Source: Elusimicrobiaceae bacterium (lineage in GTDB: Bacteria; Elusimicrobiota; Elusimicrobia; Elusimicrobiales; Elusimicrobiaceae). From it: 64,000 nt of DNA. The notes under the pieces were generated by a model that was not told the origin of the DNA, did not search any database, and worked only from the letters and a program-made list of their open reading frames with translations. Within the stretch, counting starts at the first letter, position 1, and each line of letters begins with the position of its first letter. Location of the stretch: assembly GCA_017525025.1 (NCBI GenBank), contig JAFXUJ010000014.1, forward strand, positions 1 to 64,000. Direction: 5' to 3'. Shown in pieces: positions 9,421-17,913 of this stretch. Position numbers and translations under genes: made by a program.

Positions 9421-9446
9421 CCGTGCATGAAAATGCACGGTTTTTT
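9421..9446 (+). terminator. Intrinsic terminator after the nuclease gene
   Basis: CCGTGCAT-gaaa-ATGCACGG, an 8-bp perfect stem, followed by TTTTTT. Confidence 0.88.
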
Positions 9447-9486
9447 ATAAGATGACTTATATTGCTAACAGCAAACGAGGTTTCAA

Positions 9487-9897
9487 ATGGCACTTAGTGT
9501 GGTTAAACAATACAGCGTATTACTGATCAATGAACCGGGAACTTTGAAAAATTTTGCAGAGCTTCTCATGCGTGAAAAAGTAAATATGATTGCGCTTTCA
9601 CAGGGCGTTCATTATGATGCAGCCACGTTCCGCCTGGCTATCACGCACGATCAAGAAATCAGCCATATTTTAACTAAGGCCGGTTTCACGAGTGTAAAAA
9701 CCGAGGCCATTTGCATTGAAACGCAAGACCGCCCGGGCCTGGTGTACGATATCAGCTCCGTGCTGACGAAACACGATATCAATATCGCTACTATCTACGG
9801 CGCCGTTACTTCAGATGGCCGCAGCCGTTGGATTGCCGTGGTAAATAACATTACCAAAGCACTCAACGCCTTGGAAGCGTCCGGGCTGTTTAACTAG
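9487..9897 (+). CDS. Tandem ACT-domain regulatory protein
   Basis: 136 residues forming two ACT repeats: residues about 1-65 (YSVLLINEPGTLKNF...) and about 70-136 (ICIETQDRPGLVYDIS...). The second has the DRPGL motif typical of ligand-binding ACT domains. No catalytic domain is attached, so it is a stand-alone small-molecule sensor or a subunit of another enzyme. The RBS is CGAGG. Because the aspartokinase at 5945-6673 lacks its own ACT domains, this protein is an attractive candidate regulatory partner, but the genes are 3 kb apart and on opposite strands, so this is only inference. Confidence 0.85.
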   Translation: MALSVVKQYSVLLINEPGTLKNFAELLMREKVNMIALSQGVHYDAATFRLAITHDQEISHILTKAGFTSVKTEAICIETQDRPGLVYDISSVLTKHDINIATIYGAVTSDGRSRWIAVVNNITKALNALEASGLFN

Positions 9898-9911
9898 CAG
9901 AACTTTGACGT

Positions 9912-9945
9912 AAAAAAGGGCCCGCTATAGAACGGGCCCTTTCTA
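9912..9945. terminator. Bidirectional terminator between convergent genes
   Basis: A perfect 10-bp stem AAAGGGCCCG/CGGGCCCTTT (9915-9942) sits between the stop codons of the ACT gene (+) and the ComB-QueC gene (-), with T-rich sequence on both exits. Confidence 0.88.
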
Positions 9946-9960
9946 TTTTCCAAAACGGAA

Positions 9961-11889
9961 CTAATCTAATGCCGTATCATGCACGCCAGCTTCTTCAAAA
10001 CCTTTGGCACGCAACTTGCACGAATCGCAACGTCCGCAAGGTTTACTTCCTCCGGCATAGCAACTCCACGTTAGTTCAAACGGAACCTTGAGCTCGGCCG
10101 CTAGCTTAACAATTCCCGCTTTGCTTAGGCGCATGAGCGGAGCCAAGACTTCAATTCCTTCCCGCACGCCTTGCCGTGTTCCGCGGTTAAGGGCTTCACC
10201 CGCCGCCTTAAAAAAGGCAGGCGTACAATCAGGGTAACCGGAGAAATCAATCGCATTAGGCCCGGCAATAATGGCTTGCGCGTGGACCGTATCCAATAAA
10301 GACCCCGCTATGGATAAAAACATTAAATTACGCCCCGGCACGTACGTAGACGGAACGCCGGCCCGCGTAATTTGCTCCGTAGGTATATCCGGAAGCGGTT
10401 GGGAAGAATCCATCAGCGAGCTTGCTTGCGCTAACCACGGTAAATGCAATTCAATTAAATGATGCCTAATACCCAAACGGCTGGTAATTTGACGGGCAGA
10501 TTCAATTTCCCGCACATGGCGTTGCCCGTAAGAGACCGTTAACGTTTCGCACGTATATCCTTGGTCCAGAGCCCAATACAAGCAGGTAGTAGAATCAAGT
10601 CCGCCGGAAAAAAGAACAATAGCCTTCTTACCGCGGCTCTTGGAAACCGCCACAGACGCAGCCGGAGTTGAAGCCGGGATGGAGTCGTTTTTTTCGTCCA
10701 ACGAAAAGCTCCGCCGGCCGTACTCATTTTGTTCTACTTCTTCGGATTCTACGGAAGATATTTTAATTGTATCTCCTATTCCCGCTTCTTCATGCTGAGA
10801 TGCGTCGGTTGCGCCCAATGAAATACTGCGCTGTCCAAAGGGATCTTTTTCTACCTGATTGTTGCCCACATCGGACATATGAACCGGTTTCCCGTCATCG
10901 GGCGGAGGCGGCGCCGGCCGGGTTGATTTTTTAAGCAACGTATCCATCGGATCATCTACTTGGGGCGTTATTTTGTTGCGATGTTTCAAAGCCGTTTGAC
11001 GGATGGAACGCTCCAAATCTTCTTTCTCTTCTTTGGCCGCACGGACTAAATCCGCAAAAAAACCTTTGATTTTAGATGTGTGCCCTGCCAATCGCTGCGT
11101 TTTTAAATTAACACGCAAATCATCCGGTTTTTTTTCTAGGGAAGGTCCATCCGCTCCTAAGAGACTTAGTGTGATAGGATCGTTTGGATTGGCGTAAGGA
11201 TCCGGCGCTCCTTGTTTTTCGCCATAAGGCAAACAACGGATTTCACCGGCTTGTACCGAAGCCACCTCCGGCACTAATGCAATACCATCAATCCGTAGCG
11301 CACATTTTAAATCACGCGAGGCCGTCCGGGGGCCTTTAGAACGGAATTCCGCAAATCGTACCGTATTGGTAAATTCATCCAAAGCTTCCTGCGGAGTAGC
11401 AATCCCTTCTAAAAAATCTTTCATTCCCTGCGCCACCAGTGCATCTTCTTCTTGCAAATACGGCCCGAAAAGAGAAGCCGGCACTAACAACACATCTTCC
11501 CGTCGTTCCGCCAGGGCTTTTGCCACCGCATCAAAATTGCAAAATCCTCCCAGTAAAATCAAATCGGCAGAACGTAAATTTTGGATAGCCAAAGCTGTTT
11601 CTTCTTCCACCACCAACGCACTTGGAACATCCGTAGCTTCAGCCGCTAAATAAGGAGAATTGTCCGCATAGTCCAGCCCGCTCAACGGTATTTCCGAAAA
11701 TACAACCACCTCTCTGTGCTCGGCTTTAAAACGCGCCGCCACTTGTGCATCTGCACAAACAGTAACCGGGCGCGCGCCTTTATTCAGAAGCGTACAAACC
11801 GTCGTGGCGGTGCGTAATACATCAATCACCACGGCTGTTTTATTCCAAACGGCACACTCTTCCCGAGTTCTAGCTACCAAGACGTTCAT
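9961..11889 (-). CDS. queC: Fusion protein: ComB-like phosphatase + 7-cyano-7-deazaguanine synthase (QueC)
   Basis: 642 residues. Residues 1 to about 222 match the ComB family (2-phosphosulfolactate phosphatase-like; VVIDVLRTATTV and LLGGFCNFDAVA are family motifs). Residues 422-642 are a full QueC: PP-loop SGGLDSTTC (428-436), SYGQRH, and the zinc Cys at 610, 618, 621 and 624. QueC makes preQ0 from carboxy-deazaguanine for queuosine. The 200-residue linker is charged and Pro-rich and has two copies of a short motif (FGQRSISL about 351-358; YGRRSFSL about 390-397). The domains normally occur as separate proteins; I know no functional link. The start overlaps the lipoprotein stop by 20 nt and has AGGA upstream, placing it third in the rlmN operon. 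The QueC half is certain; the substrate of the ComB half is not. Confidence 0.9.
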   Translation of the reverse strand: MNVLVARTREECAVWNKTAVVIDVLRTATTVCTLLNKGARPVTVCADAQVAARFKAEHREVVVFSEIPLSGLDYADNSPYLAAEATDVPSALVVEEETALAIQNLRSADLILLGGFCNFDAVAKALAERREDVLLVPASLFGPYLQEEDALVAQGMKDFLEGIATPQEALDEFTNTVRFAEFRSKGPRTASRDLKCALRIDGIALVPEVASVQAGEIRCLPYGEKQGAPDPYANPNDPITLSLLGADGPSLEKKPDDLRVNLKTQRLAGHTSKIKGFFADLVRAAKEEKEDLERSIRQTALKHRNKITPQVDDPMDTLLKKSTRPAPPPPDDGKPVHMSDVGNNQVEKDPFGQRSISLGATDASQHEEAGIGDTIKISSVESEEVEQNEYGRRSFSLDEKNDSIPASTPAASVAVSKSRGKKAIVLFSGGLDSTTCLYWALDQGYTCETLTVSYGQRHVREIESARQITSRLGIRHHLIELHLPWLAQASSLMDSSQPLPDIPTEQITRAGVPSTYVPGRNLMFLSIAGSLLDTVHAQAIIAGPNAIDFSGYPDCTPAFFKAAGEALNRGTRQGVREGIEVLAPLMRLSKAGIVKLAAELKVPFELTWSCYAGGSKPCGRCDSCKLRAKGFEEAGVHDTALD

Positions 11890-12310
11890 TTAATATTCCT
11901 ATGGCTTTAAAATTCTCAATGGCTTTTTCATCTTGTTCCGTTAAATGATCTACGTATTTAATGGCATAAATAATCAACGTCACTCGCGGGTCGGTGTCTC
12001 CGTCTTCGGCACTATTATATTGACCGATTTGAATGGCATCCGCCCCTTTAGAAGCAGCAAATTTCTTTCCCTTTTCAACCCCCATTAATAATGAATCACG
12101 TTGCGGTCTTAAATTTTTAATACGCAATAGACCTAAATTACCATACGGACGCGTTACATCTTCCCGTCCGCTAATCAGTTGAATATCTTTGGCTTTGGTA
12201 GGCGGAAACTCCGGTCCTATGGCAATCCAATCTATATTTCCCTGGTCCAATGTAGCACACCCGGCCAGTAAAAGAAGCGCCGGCATCACGATCCATTTTA
12301 ATTTCATCAT
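11870..12310 (-). CDS. Small lipoprotein, unknown function
   Basis: 146 residues. The N-terminus is a lipoprotein signal peptide with lipobox LAGC, so the mature protein starts at Cys and is lipid-anchored. The mature part has no motif I recognise; it contains a GADAIQIGQY segment suggestive of a small alpha/beta domain (heavy-metal-binding/YbjQ- or Rcs-like fold, low certainty). Two adjacent ATGs (12310, 12307) follow AAGGAG; the second has better spacing. It lies between rlmN and the ComB-QueC gene in one operon. Confidence 0.78.
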   Translation of the reverse strand: MMKLKWIVMPALLLLAGCATLDQGNIDWIAIGPEFPPTKAKDIQLISGREDVTRPYGNLGLLRIKNLRPQRDSLLMGVEKGKKFAASKGADAIQIGQYNSAEDGDTDPRVTLIIYAIKYVDHLTEQDEKAIENFKAIGILNERLGS

Positions 12311-12317
12311 ATTCTCC

Positions 12318-13340
12318 TTATCTTTTTTGTGCCGCCAACTGCCCACACGCAGCTAAAATATCGTTGCCCATACTTTTGCGTATAGTCACACCGATACCCA
12401 TGGCTTTTAATCCCGCGGCAAAATTTTTAACTACCCGTTCATCCGTTTTTTCACCGCGGCCCAAGTTACAAGCAATCAAATTTACATGCAACAAGTAATT
12501 ATCTTTTATGGAATAAATCCAATCCGCCAGTTTACGGATATGCTCCGGGCGGCTATTCACATTTTCCAACACAGAATATTCCAAAAATACCTGCCGGCCC
12601 GTCATAGCAATATATTCTTCCAAGGCTTTTTTCAGCTCATCCAAATCGTAGCGGCGATTTACCGGCATCAATTTACTACGTTCATCATTGTCCGCATTAT
12701 GCAGGGAAACGGCCAAATTGACCTGCGGTAAATCTACCGCCAGTTTATGCAATTTATCCGCAATGCCCGACGTGGAAATGGAAATATGCCGCATGCCGAT
12801 ATTTAAGTAATCTGGGTTGGACAAATCTTGCACCGCTTTGACCACATTTAAATAATTTAACAGCGGTTCCCCCATCCCCATAAAAACGACGCTGGAAATA
12901 CGATCCCCCAATTTTTCACGGCGCAGATATTGGTACCACATCAAAACTTGGTCGGTAATTTCTTCTTGGGTTAAATCCCGTTTAAACCCCATTTTACCCG
13001 TACTGCAAAACGAACAATGGAGCGCACATCCCACTTGGCTGGAGACACATACACTCCACGAATCTTGCGGCTTTAACAACACCGTTTCAATTTGGAGCCC
13101 GTCGTGCAAAGTAAGCAGTGCTTTGGCAGTGCGGTCTTGGTGCGAACAAACAATTTTGGCTACTTTAAAAGATAAGATCGGCTGTTCTTTTTGTAGTTTG
13201 ACACGCAAATCGGCCGGCAAGTTGGATGCTTCTTCCCACGAGGATATTCCCTGTTTAAAAACAGCCTCGCGTACTTGTGCCAAACGGAAGTTGGGCAACC
13301 CGGCCTCTTTGATATATTGTTTAATTCGTTCAAAATTCAT
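12318..13340 (-). CDS. rlmN: Dual-specificity RNA methyltransferase RlmN
   Basis: Radical SAM enzyme that methylates A2503 of 23S rRNA and, in some bacteria, A37 of tRNA. 340 residues. It has the radical SAM motif CALHCSFC with Cys105, Cys109 and Cys112, the VFMGMGEPLLN motif, the LAVSLHNA segment, and the conserved C-terminal catalytic Cys332 in GNDILAACGQL. Length is typical. The RBS is AAGG before ATG 13340. It is divergent from the phosphohexomutase gene, 92 bp apart, and heads the operon with the lipoprotein and ComB-QueC genes. Confidence 0.97.
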   Translation of the reverse strand: MNFERIKQYIKEAGLPNFRLAQVREAVFKQGISSWEEASNLPADLRVKLQKEQPILSFKVAKIVCSHQDRTAKALLTLHDGLQIETVLLKPQDSWSVCVSSQVGCALHCSFCSTGKMGFKRDLTQEEITDQVLMWYQYLRREKLGDRISSVVFMGMGEPLLNYLNVVKAVQDLSNPDYLNIGMRHISISTSGIADKLHKLAVDLPQVNLAVSLHNADNDERSKLMPVNRRYDLDELKKALEEYIAMTGRQVFLEYSVLENVNSRPEHIRKLADWIYSIKDNYLLHVNLIACNLGRGEKTDERVVKNFAAGLKAMGIGVTIRKSMGNDILAACGQLAAQKR

Positions 13341-13394
13341 ATGTATACCTTATATATGTTTTATTTTACCATTTTATAAAATACACGTCCAAAC

Positions 13395-13423
13395 GTGAAA
13401 ATATCTCTCTTTTTTAGTATAAT
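13395..13423 (+). promoter_or_regulatory. Promoter of the phosphohexomutase-eno operon, probably leaderless
   Basis: GTGAAA, 17 nt, TATAAT (13418-13423); the ATG follows after 9 nt and has no Shine-Dalgarno. Transcription would start within a few bases of the start codon. Confidence 0.65.
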
Positions 13424-13432
13424 ACCTGCACC

Positions 13433-14920
13433 ATGAGTGAAGATATTAAATTTAGCACAGCCGGCTTCCGGGCCACTACCGCAGATGGGCTAACCGCCCA
13501 ATCTGTACAACGTTTAGCATACGGGATTTCCGAACATATTTTGGAACATCCTTTCTATGGTTTTGAAGGCAGCGGGTACCGCAAACATTGCCAAGAACAG
13601 GGTAAGAAACCTAAAAATCCGCTGGTGTTCGTCGGATTTGATACGCGTTTTCTATCCAAACAACTGGCTTATGTGGCGGCTAATGCGCTGGTGCAAAACG
13701 GGATTACCGTACACATGGCCGAATGGCCGCTTCCCACTCCGGTAGCCGAATGGGCCGTGCTGAGTGAATGCGCCGTAGGGGCTGTGGTTGTAACCGGGAG
13801 CGAATCCCCCTACTACGTCAACGGTGTAAAATGGATTTCCTATTACGGCGGAATTGCCAATAATGAAATCAATGAAGATATTGAAAAACGGATTCCCGCC
13901 CCCAGTGCCCAAATTTTAAAAGCTTCCTCAACCGAGTTTGATTCCCTTAACGCCGCCGTGGTGGTTACGAAAGATTTACGTAAGGGCTACTTGGCCCACG
14001 TGGAAAAATTACTCAATACCCGGGCTCTTAAAAAATCCAAACTCAAAATTGCGGTAGATCCGTTATTCGGTTCAGCTAAAAATTATTTCCGCTCTTTTTT
14101 GGAAAAACACGGCGTAACGGTGGAAGGTGTCCACGAACAAGATGACGTGCTCTTCGGCGGGACCATCCCTAATGCAGGCCCGGTGAGTCTACATGAACTT
14201 AAAAACTTAGTAATACGCAAGAAAATGCACTTGGGTATTGCTTGCAACTCCGATTGCGACAAGTTCGGGCTGATTGATGCCGACGGCACCTGGATCTCCC
14301 CCAACGAAATCGCTCCCATGATTTTGCACCATTTAGTAACCAATAAAAAATTGAAAGGACGCGTTTGCCGTAGCGTCATTACTTCCAATTTAATTGACCA
14401 AGTGGCCAAGGCGCATAATTTAATGTTGCGGGAAACGCCCGTCGGCTTTAAATATATTACCGAACTAATGACTACCGGACAATATATTATGGGTATGGAA
14501 GAATCCGGCGGTTTAGCTATTGCTAACCATATCCCCGACAAAGACGGTTTATTGGCCTGCTTACTGGCAGTAGACATGTTAGCGACTGCCGGCAAACCGC
14601 TCAAACAACTACGCAAAGATTTCTATAAGCAGTATAACCAATTGTTTGATCAAAAAGTCAGTATCCCCAAAACGGAAACGGAAATCAACCGTATCATGGA
14701 ACGGTTGGACATCCGCCCGCCCCTGTCTATTAACAAAACTTCTGTTTGGCGCATTGATTCCACAGACGGTTTCAAATTCTTGCTAAAAGGCGGCAGTTGG
14801 TTAGCCATCCGCCCCTCCAGCACAGAACGGTTGATCCGTATGTATGCCGAATCGCAAGATGCCAAAGTACCGGCCGCGCTAATCAAAGAAGGCAAAAAAA
14901 TTATTGACAGTATTGTATAA
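13433..14920 (+). CDS. Phosphoglucomutase/phosphomannomutase family protein with divergent active-site loops
   Basis: 495 residues, alpha-D-phosphohexomutase superfamily. The four family loops can be located but two are unusual. The phosphoserine loop reads VVTGSESPYYVNG, so Ser123 is retained but the usual TASHNP is changed to TGSESP. The metal loop reads CNSDCDKFGLID (272-276) in place of DGDADR, with the first Asp replaced by Asn272 and Asp274/Asp276 kept. The sugar loop GMEESGGL and the phosphate loop RPSSTERLIRM are normal. It probably interconverts hexose 1- and 6-phosphates. It heads a six-gene operon with eno, ftsB-like and lgt. Function by family is likely; altered substrate or kinetics is inference. 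Confidence 0.87.
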   Translation: MSEDIKFSTAGFRATTADGLTAQSVQRLAYGISEHILEHPFYGFEGSGYRKHCQEQGKKPKNPLVFVGFDTRFLSKQLAYVAANALVQNGITVHMAEWPLPTPVAEWAVLSECAVGAVVVTGSESPYYVNGVKWISYYGGIANNEINEDIEKRIPAPSAQILKASSTEFDSLNAAVVVTKDLRKGYLAHVEKLLNTRALKKSKLKIAVDPLFGSAKNYFRSFLEKHGVTVEGVHEQDDVLFGGTIPNAGPVSLHELKNLVIRKKMHLGIACNSDCDKFGLIDADGTWISPNEIAPMILHHLVTNKKLKGRVCRSVITSNLIDQVAKAHNLMLRETPVGFKYITELMTTGQYIMGMEESGGLAIANHIPDKDGLLACLLAVDMLATAGKPLKQLRKDFYKQYNQLFDQKVSIPKTETEINRIMERLDIRPPLSINKTSVWRIDSTDGFKFLLKGGSWLAIRPSSTERLIRMYAESQDAKVPAALIKEGKKIIDSIV

Positions 14921-14938
14921 GGCCGCATTTATGCGGCC
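14921..14938 (+). other. Perfect intercistronic hairpin between phosphohexomutase and eno
   Basis: GGCCGCAT-tt-ATGCGGCC begins immediately after the stop codon, without a U-tract, and is followed by the eno RBS AAGGGGG. It may be a processing or mRNA-stability element rather than a terminator. Confidence 0.6.
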
Positions 14939-14949
14939 AAGGGGGTAAG

Positions 14950-16224
14950 ATGGTTCGCATAAAAAAGATACAAGCGCGGGAGATTTTAGATTCCCGTGGC
15001 TATCCGACAATAGCCGCAGATGTATTGTTAAGTGACGGCTCCGTGGGGACGGCAGCCGTACCGAGTGGAGCTTCCACCGGATCTTATGAAGCACTTGAAC
15101 TGCGTGATGGAGAAAAACGCTTTAACGGAAAGGGTGTGCGTAAAGCTGTAGCCAACGTGCAACGCATTTCGCAACAATTGGCGGGAATGGATCCGTTTGA
15201 TATCCGCCTGATAGATGAAAGTATGCTCCATATGGACGGGACTGAAAACAAATCCCATTTAGGAGCCAATGCCATATTAGCCGTTTCTATGGCCACCTTA
15301 CGGGCCGGATGTCATAGCGCCAAACGGCCCCTTTACGAGCATATCCGCCACGTCTATGAGCTAGACCGTTCTATATATTTATTGCCCACCCCCATGCTCA
15401 ATATTATTAACGGGGGCAAACATGCCGATTCGGGGCTGGATGTACAAGAATTTATGATTGTACCGTGGCACGCGGATACCTTTGCCGGTGCGTTGCAAAG
15501 CGCCTGCGAAACGTACCACACGCTTCGGGAAGAGCTAAAGAAACAAGGGCTTAGTATTTCGGTAGGGGATGAAGGCGGTTTTGCCCCCCACGTGACGAAA
15601 CATGAAGAAGTATTAACAACGATTTTGGCCGCTGCTCAAAAGGCAGGTTACCCGAAGATGGCCCTGGCATTGGATGCAGCCGCCAGCGAATTTTACCGTA
15701 AGGGGATCTATCATTTTGAAGGGGAAAATTTGAATGCCAAAGAATTATCCGCGATATATACACATTGGTGCAAAAAATATCCGCTGATATCCTTAGAGGA
15801 CCCCTTGCAAGAAGATGATTGGACAAGTTGGCAAGTGCTTACCGCCGGTTTGGGTAAAAAAGTAAATTTGGTAGGGGACGACTTATTTGTAACCAATTCC
15901 AAACGCTTGGAAAAAGGCATTAAGTGCCGCGCCGCCAATTCTATTTTAATTAAGTTGAACCAAATCGGCACCGTGTCCGAGACCATAGATGTGATGGCCC
16001 TTGCGCGCCGAAACGGCTATTCGTGTATCGTTTCGCACCGCTCGGGAGAAACGGAGGACACTTTCATTGCCGATTTGGCAGTAGCCACTAATGCCGGTGC
16101 TATTAAAACAGGCGCCCCGGCACGGGCCGAACGGACCGCTAAATATAACCGCCTGTTACAAATTGAAACGGAATTAGGAGAAAAGGCTGTCTACGCACAG
16201 GCCAAAGCCTTTAAAAAAGCATGA
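14950..16224 (+). CDS. eno: Enolase
   Basis: Converts 2-phosphoglycerate to phosphoenolpyruvate in glycolysis. 424 residues, normal length. Motifs: SGASTGSYEALELRDG, the NGGKHAD loop followed by DVQEFM, GDEGGFAP, LEDP and GDD metal ligands, the signature ILIKLNQIGT with the catalytic Lys, and SHRSGETED. The RBS AAGGGGG is strong. The stop overlaps the ftsB-like start (ATGA), the eno-ftsB order seen in many bacteria. Confidence 0.98.
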   Translation: MVRIKKIQAREILDSRGYPTIAADVLLSDGSVGTAAVPSGASTGSYEALELRDGEKRFNGKGVRKAVANVQRISQQLAGMDPFDIRLIDESMLHMDGTENKSHLGANAILAVSMATLRAGCHSAKRPLYEHIRHVYELDRSIYLLPTPMLNIINGGKHADSGLDVQEFMIVPWHADTFAGALQSACETYHTLREELKKQGLSISVGDEGGFAPHVTKHEEVLTTILAAAQKAGYPKMALALDAAASEFYRKGIYHFEGENLNAKELSAIYTHWCKKYPLISLEDPLQEDDWTSWQVLTAGLGKKVNLVGDDLFVTNSKRLEKGIKCRAANSILIKLNQIGTVSETIDVMALARRNGYSCIVSHRSGETEDTFIADLAVATNAGAIKTGAPARAERTAKYNRLLQIETELGEKAVYAQAKAFKKA

Positions 16225-16517
16225 AAACCATGTTTCGCACCTTATTAAAGAACAAAAAGCCACTGCTATGGGCCATCGCACTCATAGCGGTGGCGGTTTT
16301 GTTTTTGGGAGGCAGTTTGGTCAGTTTAGTGCATAACAAAATAGAAATGCGCCGACTCAACCGCTACAATACCCAACTAGATGAAGAATACAAAGATTTG
16401 TTGCAAACCAAACAACAATTAGAAAAAGAGGATCCCGTTCTATTGGAAAAATTAGCCCGTACCCAATATAATTTAGCCAAACCCAATGAAATAGAATTTC
16501 GTTTTCAACCCAAATGA
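16221..16517 (+). CDS. FtsB/DivIC-family septum formation protein
   Basis: 98 residues: a basic cytoplasmic N-terminus, one transmembrane helix (about 15-36), a short coiled coil (about 40-72), then the ARTQYNLAKPNEIEF segment that corresponds to the conserved end of FtsB/DivIC. It would act in the divisome with FtsL and FtsQ. Position directly after eno, with a 4-nt overlap, is the classic context of ftsB. It also overlaps the next gene by 4 nt. Confidence 0.85.
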   Translation: MKTMFRTLLKNKKPLLWAIALIAVAVLFLGGSLVSLVHNKIEMRRLNRYNTQLDEEYKDLLQTKQQLEKEDPVLLEKLARTQYNLAKPNEIEFRFQPK

Positions 16518-17125
16518 ATATGCAAATTGATGTAATCAACTTAGGCCCGATGGATAATTGTACATACCTGGTCAGCAAGGACAAAGACGCCGTGCTGATT
16601 GATCCTGCTTGGGATATGAATTTTTTAACACATACACTCACGCAAAAAAATTTAACCTTACGCGCAGTGTTTTTTACACACGGTCATTTTGATCATGTAA
16701 AATTTGCCCAGACACTTTTAGAACAAACCGCCGTTAAAGGATATATAGAGGCGCAAGATGTAGCGTTATCCGGCATGGACCCCCGATTTTTACACGTATA
16801 TAGCGGCCAACAAACCTTTGAAATCGGCCCTTTCCAAATAAAAATTATCCCCACCCCCGGGCACACGGCCGGCGGGGTTTGTATTCAAATCGGGGACGCT
16901 CTTTTTACCGGGGACACGTTATTCCCCGGCGCTTGCGGACGGGTAGATCTGCCCACGTCCGACCCGCGAGCCATGCGCCAAAGTTTAATTAAACTGGCTC
17001 AATTGCCCGACGATACCCGCGTTTTTGCCGGACACAGTTACGGCGGTAAATGCAGCTCTACCATCGGCTACGAACGCACCCAAAACCCGTTTATGCGTAA
17101 TGCCTTGCGGGGCGAGGAGATATAA
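16514..17125 (+). CDS. Metallo-beta-lactamase fold hydrolase (glyoxalase II-like)
   Basis: 203 residues with the metal-binding THGHFDH motif (HxHxDH), a second His in TPGHTAGG, Asp in FTGDTLF, and a final His in FAGHSYG. These are the ligands of the hydroxyacylglutathione hydrolase-like group of small (about 200-residue) hydrolases. The substrate is likely a thioester; it cannot be specified. It is translationally coupled on both sides: ATGA overlap upstream and TAATG overlap with lgt. Confidence 0.9.
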   Translation: MNMQIDVINLGPMDNCTYLVSKDKDAVLIDPAWDMNFLTHTLTQKNLTLRAVFFTHGHFDHVKFAQTLLEQTAVKGYIEAQDVALSGMDPRFLHVYSGQQTFEIGPFQIKIIPTPGHTAGGVCIQIGDALFTGDTLFPGACGRVDLPTSDPRAMRQSLIKLAQLPDDTRVFAGHSYGGKCSSTIGYERTQNPFMRNALRGEEI

Positions 17126-17913
17126 TGCACCCTGTCCTTTTTAAAATCGGTTCTTTTGAAATGGCCAGCTACGGCTTGATGACGGCTATCGGCTACGGCG
17201 TGGCTTCGTGGTATCTTTACCGGCGAATTGCCAAAATAAATTTAGATAAAGATACCTTTTGGAACTTAATCTTTATCATATTTATGGGCGCGCTTATCGG
17301 TGGAAAACTGATGTTTATTATTGTATCTTGGCCGCAGTTAGGAGCCACCATCGCCGAAAAAATAACGAATATCTTACATGACATCCGTTACGGATTTGTA
17401 TTTTTTGGCGGATTGATCGTAGCAGTAACAGCCCTTATTTATTACATGAAAAAGAAGGGCTTGCCCATACTCCAAACATCTGATTTTATTATTGTCGGTT
17501 TACCGTTAGGGCACGCATTTGGACGTATCGGTTGTTTTTTGGCCGGGTGCTGCCACGGCCGGCCGACCGATATGCCTTGGGGCGTTGTATTTACCGATTC
17601 ACATTCCCTTGTGGCCCCGGAATTGCTTGGCGTACACATACACCCCACGCAATTATACGAATCTCTTTGTAATTTTATTCTCTTTTTCTTACTACACAAA
17701 TTATACAATCGCCCGCATAAAAACGGCACCGTCTTGTTGGCGTACGTAACTTGTTATAGTTTTGTACGCTTTACCTTGGAATTTTTCCGTGGGGATTTCC
17801 GCGGGGGCTACTGGTTAGGTTTATCCCCCTCCCAACTGATTTCCCTGGCTGCCGCGTTATTGGCAGCGGTTGGCTGGTGGCGATTAGCCCACCGGGAGGC
17901 CAAACATGGCTGA
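17125..17913 (+). CDS. lgt: Prolipoprotein diacylglyceryl transferase
   Basis: Inner-membrane enzyme that transfers diacylglycerol from phosphatidylglycerol to the lipobox Cys of prolipoproteins. 262 residues, with about seven hydrophobic helices. The Lgt signature is present as GRIGCFLAGCCHG with the essential Arg, followed by HPTQLYES and the FTLEFFRGD region. The GRIGCFLAGCC form, rich in Cys, is a known variant of GRIGNFINGE. Several lipoproteins encoded in this window are its likely substrates. It overlaps the pseudouridine synthase gene by 8 nt. Confidence 0.96.
   Translation: MHPVLFKIGSFEMASYGLMTAIGYGVASWYLYRRIAKINLDKDTFWNLIFIIFMGALIGGKLMFIIVSWPQLGATIAEKITNILHDIRYGFVFFGGLIVAVTALIYYMKKKGLPILQTSDFIIVGLPLGHAFGRIGCFLAGCCHGRPTDMPWGVVFTDSHSLVAPELLGVHIHPTQLYESLCNFILFFLLHKLYNRPHKNGTVLLAYVTCYSFVRFTLEFFRGDFRGGYWLGLSPSQLISLAAALLAAVGWWRLAHREAKHG

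Noticed and set aside
14921-14938. Hairpin after phosphohexomutase as terminator
   Set aside because: No T-run follows and the eno RBS starts directly after it, so the operon reads on.
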